Below are positions 6,543-7,706 of a DNA stretch of 7,706 nt, piece after piece. The stretch spans positions 1 through 7,706 of the forward strand of contig CANKGM010000087.1 in NCBI GenBank assembly GCA_947481355.1, in the 5' to 3' direction. The first letter of the stretch is position 1; the number at the start of each line of letters is the position of its first letter. Position numbers and translations under genes: made by a program. The notes below the pieces were generated by a model. The model was not told where the DNA came from. It saw only the letters and a program-made list of their open reading frames with translations, and made no database searches. Source of the DNA: Chitinophagaceae bacterium (GTDB taxonomy: Bacteria; Bacteroidota; Bacteroidia; Chitinophagales; Chitinophagaceae).

Positions 6543-7706
6543 ATGGCTGAAAATAAAATCTTCATATTTGACACCACATTGCGAGATGGGGAACAAGTAC
6601 CTGGTTGTAAACTCAATACAAAGGAAAAAATAGAATTAGCCCTCGCCCTTGAATCTCTAGGGGTAGACATTATTGAGGCCGGCTTCCCAATTTCAAGTCC
6701 GGGAGACTTTGAGTCTGTGACTGAAATATCCAAGATCATCAAGAATGCAACAGTATGTGGACTAAGTAGAGCAGTGGAAAAAGATATTGAGGTAGCGGGT
6801 GAGGCTTTAAAACATGCAAAAAGAGGAAGAATACATACTGGAATCGGTACATCAGACTCTCACATTAAGAATAAATTTAATAGCAACAGAGAAGAAATTT
6901 TGGAACGTGCAGTTCAAGCGGTAAAATGGGCAAGACGATATACCGATGATGTAGAATTTTATGCAGAAGATGCGGGCAGAACTGAAAATGAATATTTAGC
7001 GAAGGTAGTTGAGGCTGTCATTGCAGCAGGTGCGACAACAGTAAATATTCCAGATACTACTGGCTATTGTCTACCCCATCAATACGGAGAAAAAATTTCT
7101 TACCTAATTAACAATGTGAAAGATGTTGATAAAGCAGTCATCTCTTGTCATTGTCATAACGATTTAGGATTAGCTACAGCAAACTCAATATCAGGTGCTA
7201 TTGCAGGTGCAAGACAAATCGAATGTACCATCAATGGACTTGGTGAACGAGCTGGAAACACAGCATTAGAAGAAGTAGTAATGGTTCTTAGGCAGCATGC
7301 TAACTTAGGTCTATATACTAATATTGATCCAACACAACTAAATCCAATTAGTAGATTAGTTTCCGATACCATGCGTATGCCCGTGCAACCGAATAAAGCA
7401 ATTGTTGGTGCAAACGCTTTCTCGCATTCATCAGGAATTCATCAAGATGGATTTTTAAAAAATGCATTGACATATGAAATTATAAGACCTGAAGAAGTAG
7501 GTGCAGAAAATTCAAAAATTGTTTTAACGGCACGAAGTGGACGTTCTGCTCTCGCTTATCGATTTAAAAATTTAGGATTTGAATTCAATAGAAATGATAT
7601 TGATACATTGTACGACCAATTTTTAAAAATGGCAGATACCTTGAAAGAAGTTGAAGATGAAAATTTACGTAGGCTAGCAAAACAATATCAAGATTCCTTT
7701 ATAGCA
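6543..7706 (+). CDS. leuA: 2-isopropylmalate synthase (partial, 3' end outside window)
   Basis: The first 388 codons are visible and no stop is reached. The enzyme condenses acetyl-CoA with 2-oxoisovalerate to give 2-isopropylmalate, the first committed step of leucine synthesis in the cytoplasm. The TIM-barrel domain is complete: DTTLRDGEQ at 10-18 (metal ligand Asp10, catalytic Arg14), GFPISSPGDFE at 47-57, EDAGRT at 142-147, HCHND at 203-207 (metal ligands His203 and His205), GLGERAGN at 232-239 and FSHSSGIHQDG at 293-303. Overall it aligns closely with E. coli LeuA rather than homocitrate or citramalate synthases. The ATG at 6543 is chosen because an in-frame TGA lies 12 bases upstream and the conserved domain begins at residue 5. 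No Shine-Dalgarno sequence is seen. Whether the C-terminal leucine-binding regulatory domain is present cannot be told. Other leu genes may follow to the right. Confidence 0.95.
   Translation, partial: MAENKIFIFDTTLRDGEQVPGCKLNTKEKIELALALESLGVDIIEAGFPISSPGDFESVTEISKIIKNATVCGLSRAVEKDIEVAGEALKHAKRGRIHTGIGTSDSHIKNKFNSNREEILERAVQAVKWARRYTDDVEFYAEDAGRTENEYLAKVVEAVIAAGATTVNIPDTTGYCLPHQYGEKISYLINNVKDVDKAVISCHCHNDLGLATANSISGAIAGARQIECTINGLGERAGNTALEEVVMVLRQHANLGLYTNIDPTQLNPISRLVSDTMRMPVQPNKAIVGANAFSHSSGIHQDGFLKNALTYEIIRPEEVGAENSKIVLTARSGRSALAYRFKNLGFEFNRNDIDTLYDQFLKMADTLKEVEDENLRRLAKQYQDSFIA

Noticed and set aside
6427..6633. A 68-codon plus-strand open frame before leuA, possibly a leader peptide
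   Set aside because: It overlaps the start of leuA in another frame, has no run of leucine codons, and no attenuator hairpin with a U-tract follows it.

Overview
The window looks like ordinary chromosome from a member of the Bacteroidota. It is AT-rich, the genes lack clear Shine-Dalgarno sequences, the rpoC promoter fits the TTG-N19-TAnnTTYG pattern of this phylum, and a Skp/OmpH-type protein with an N-terminal membrane segment lies next to rpoC. The helical-repeat protein upstream of rpoC has an N-terminus of a kind seen in uncharacterised Bacteroidota proteins. The class (Saprospiria or Chitinophagia-like) is a guess.

Layout, left to right. Positions 1-259 (minus) hold the first 86 codons of an OmpH/Skp-like periplasmic protein that runs off the left edge. 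A strong hairpin at 289-315 separates it from rpoC (321-4613, minus), a complete 1430-residue RNA polymerase beta-prime subunit with all catalytic and zinc-binding motifs intact. The 213-bp gap at 4614-4826 is the rpoC control region: a good Bacteroidota promoter at 4757-4786, a roughly 137-nt leader with a long imperfect inverted repeat (4642-4739), and two small perfect palindromes just before the start codon. Next, also on the minus strand, is a 515-residue alpha-helical, TPR-like protein of unknown function (4827-6374). A 168-bp intergenic region (6375-6542) separates it from the divergent gene leuA (2-isopropylmalate synthase, 6543 to the right edge, plus strand, 388 codons visible).

The most noteworthy point is that rpoC is not preceded by rpoB. 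In most bacteria the two large polymerase subunits are co-transcribed from adjacent genes. Here the gene upstream of rpoC is unrelated, and the next gene faces the other way, so rpoB cannot be in the same transcription unit. rpoC appears to have its own promoter and a structured leader, so balance with RpoB would have to be achieved in trans. I saw no mobile element, CRISPR array, tRNA or rRNA, and no clear novel multi-gene system.
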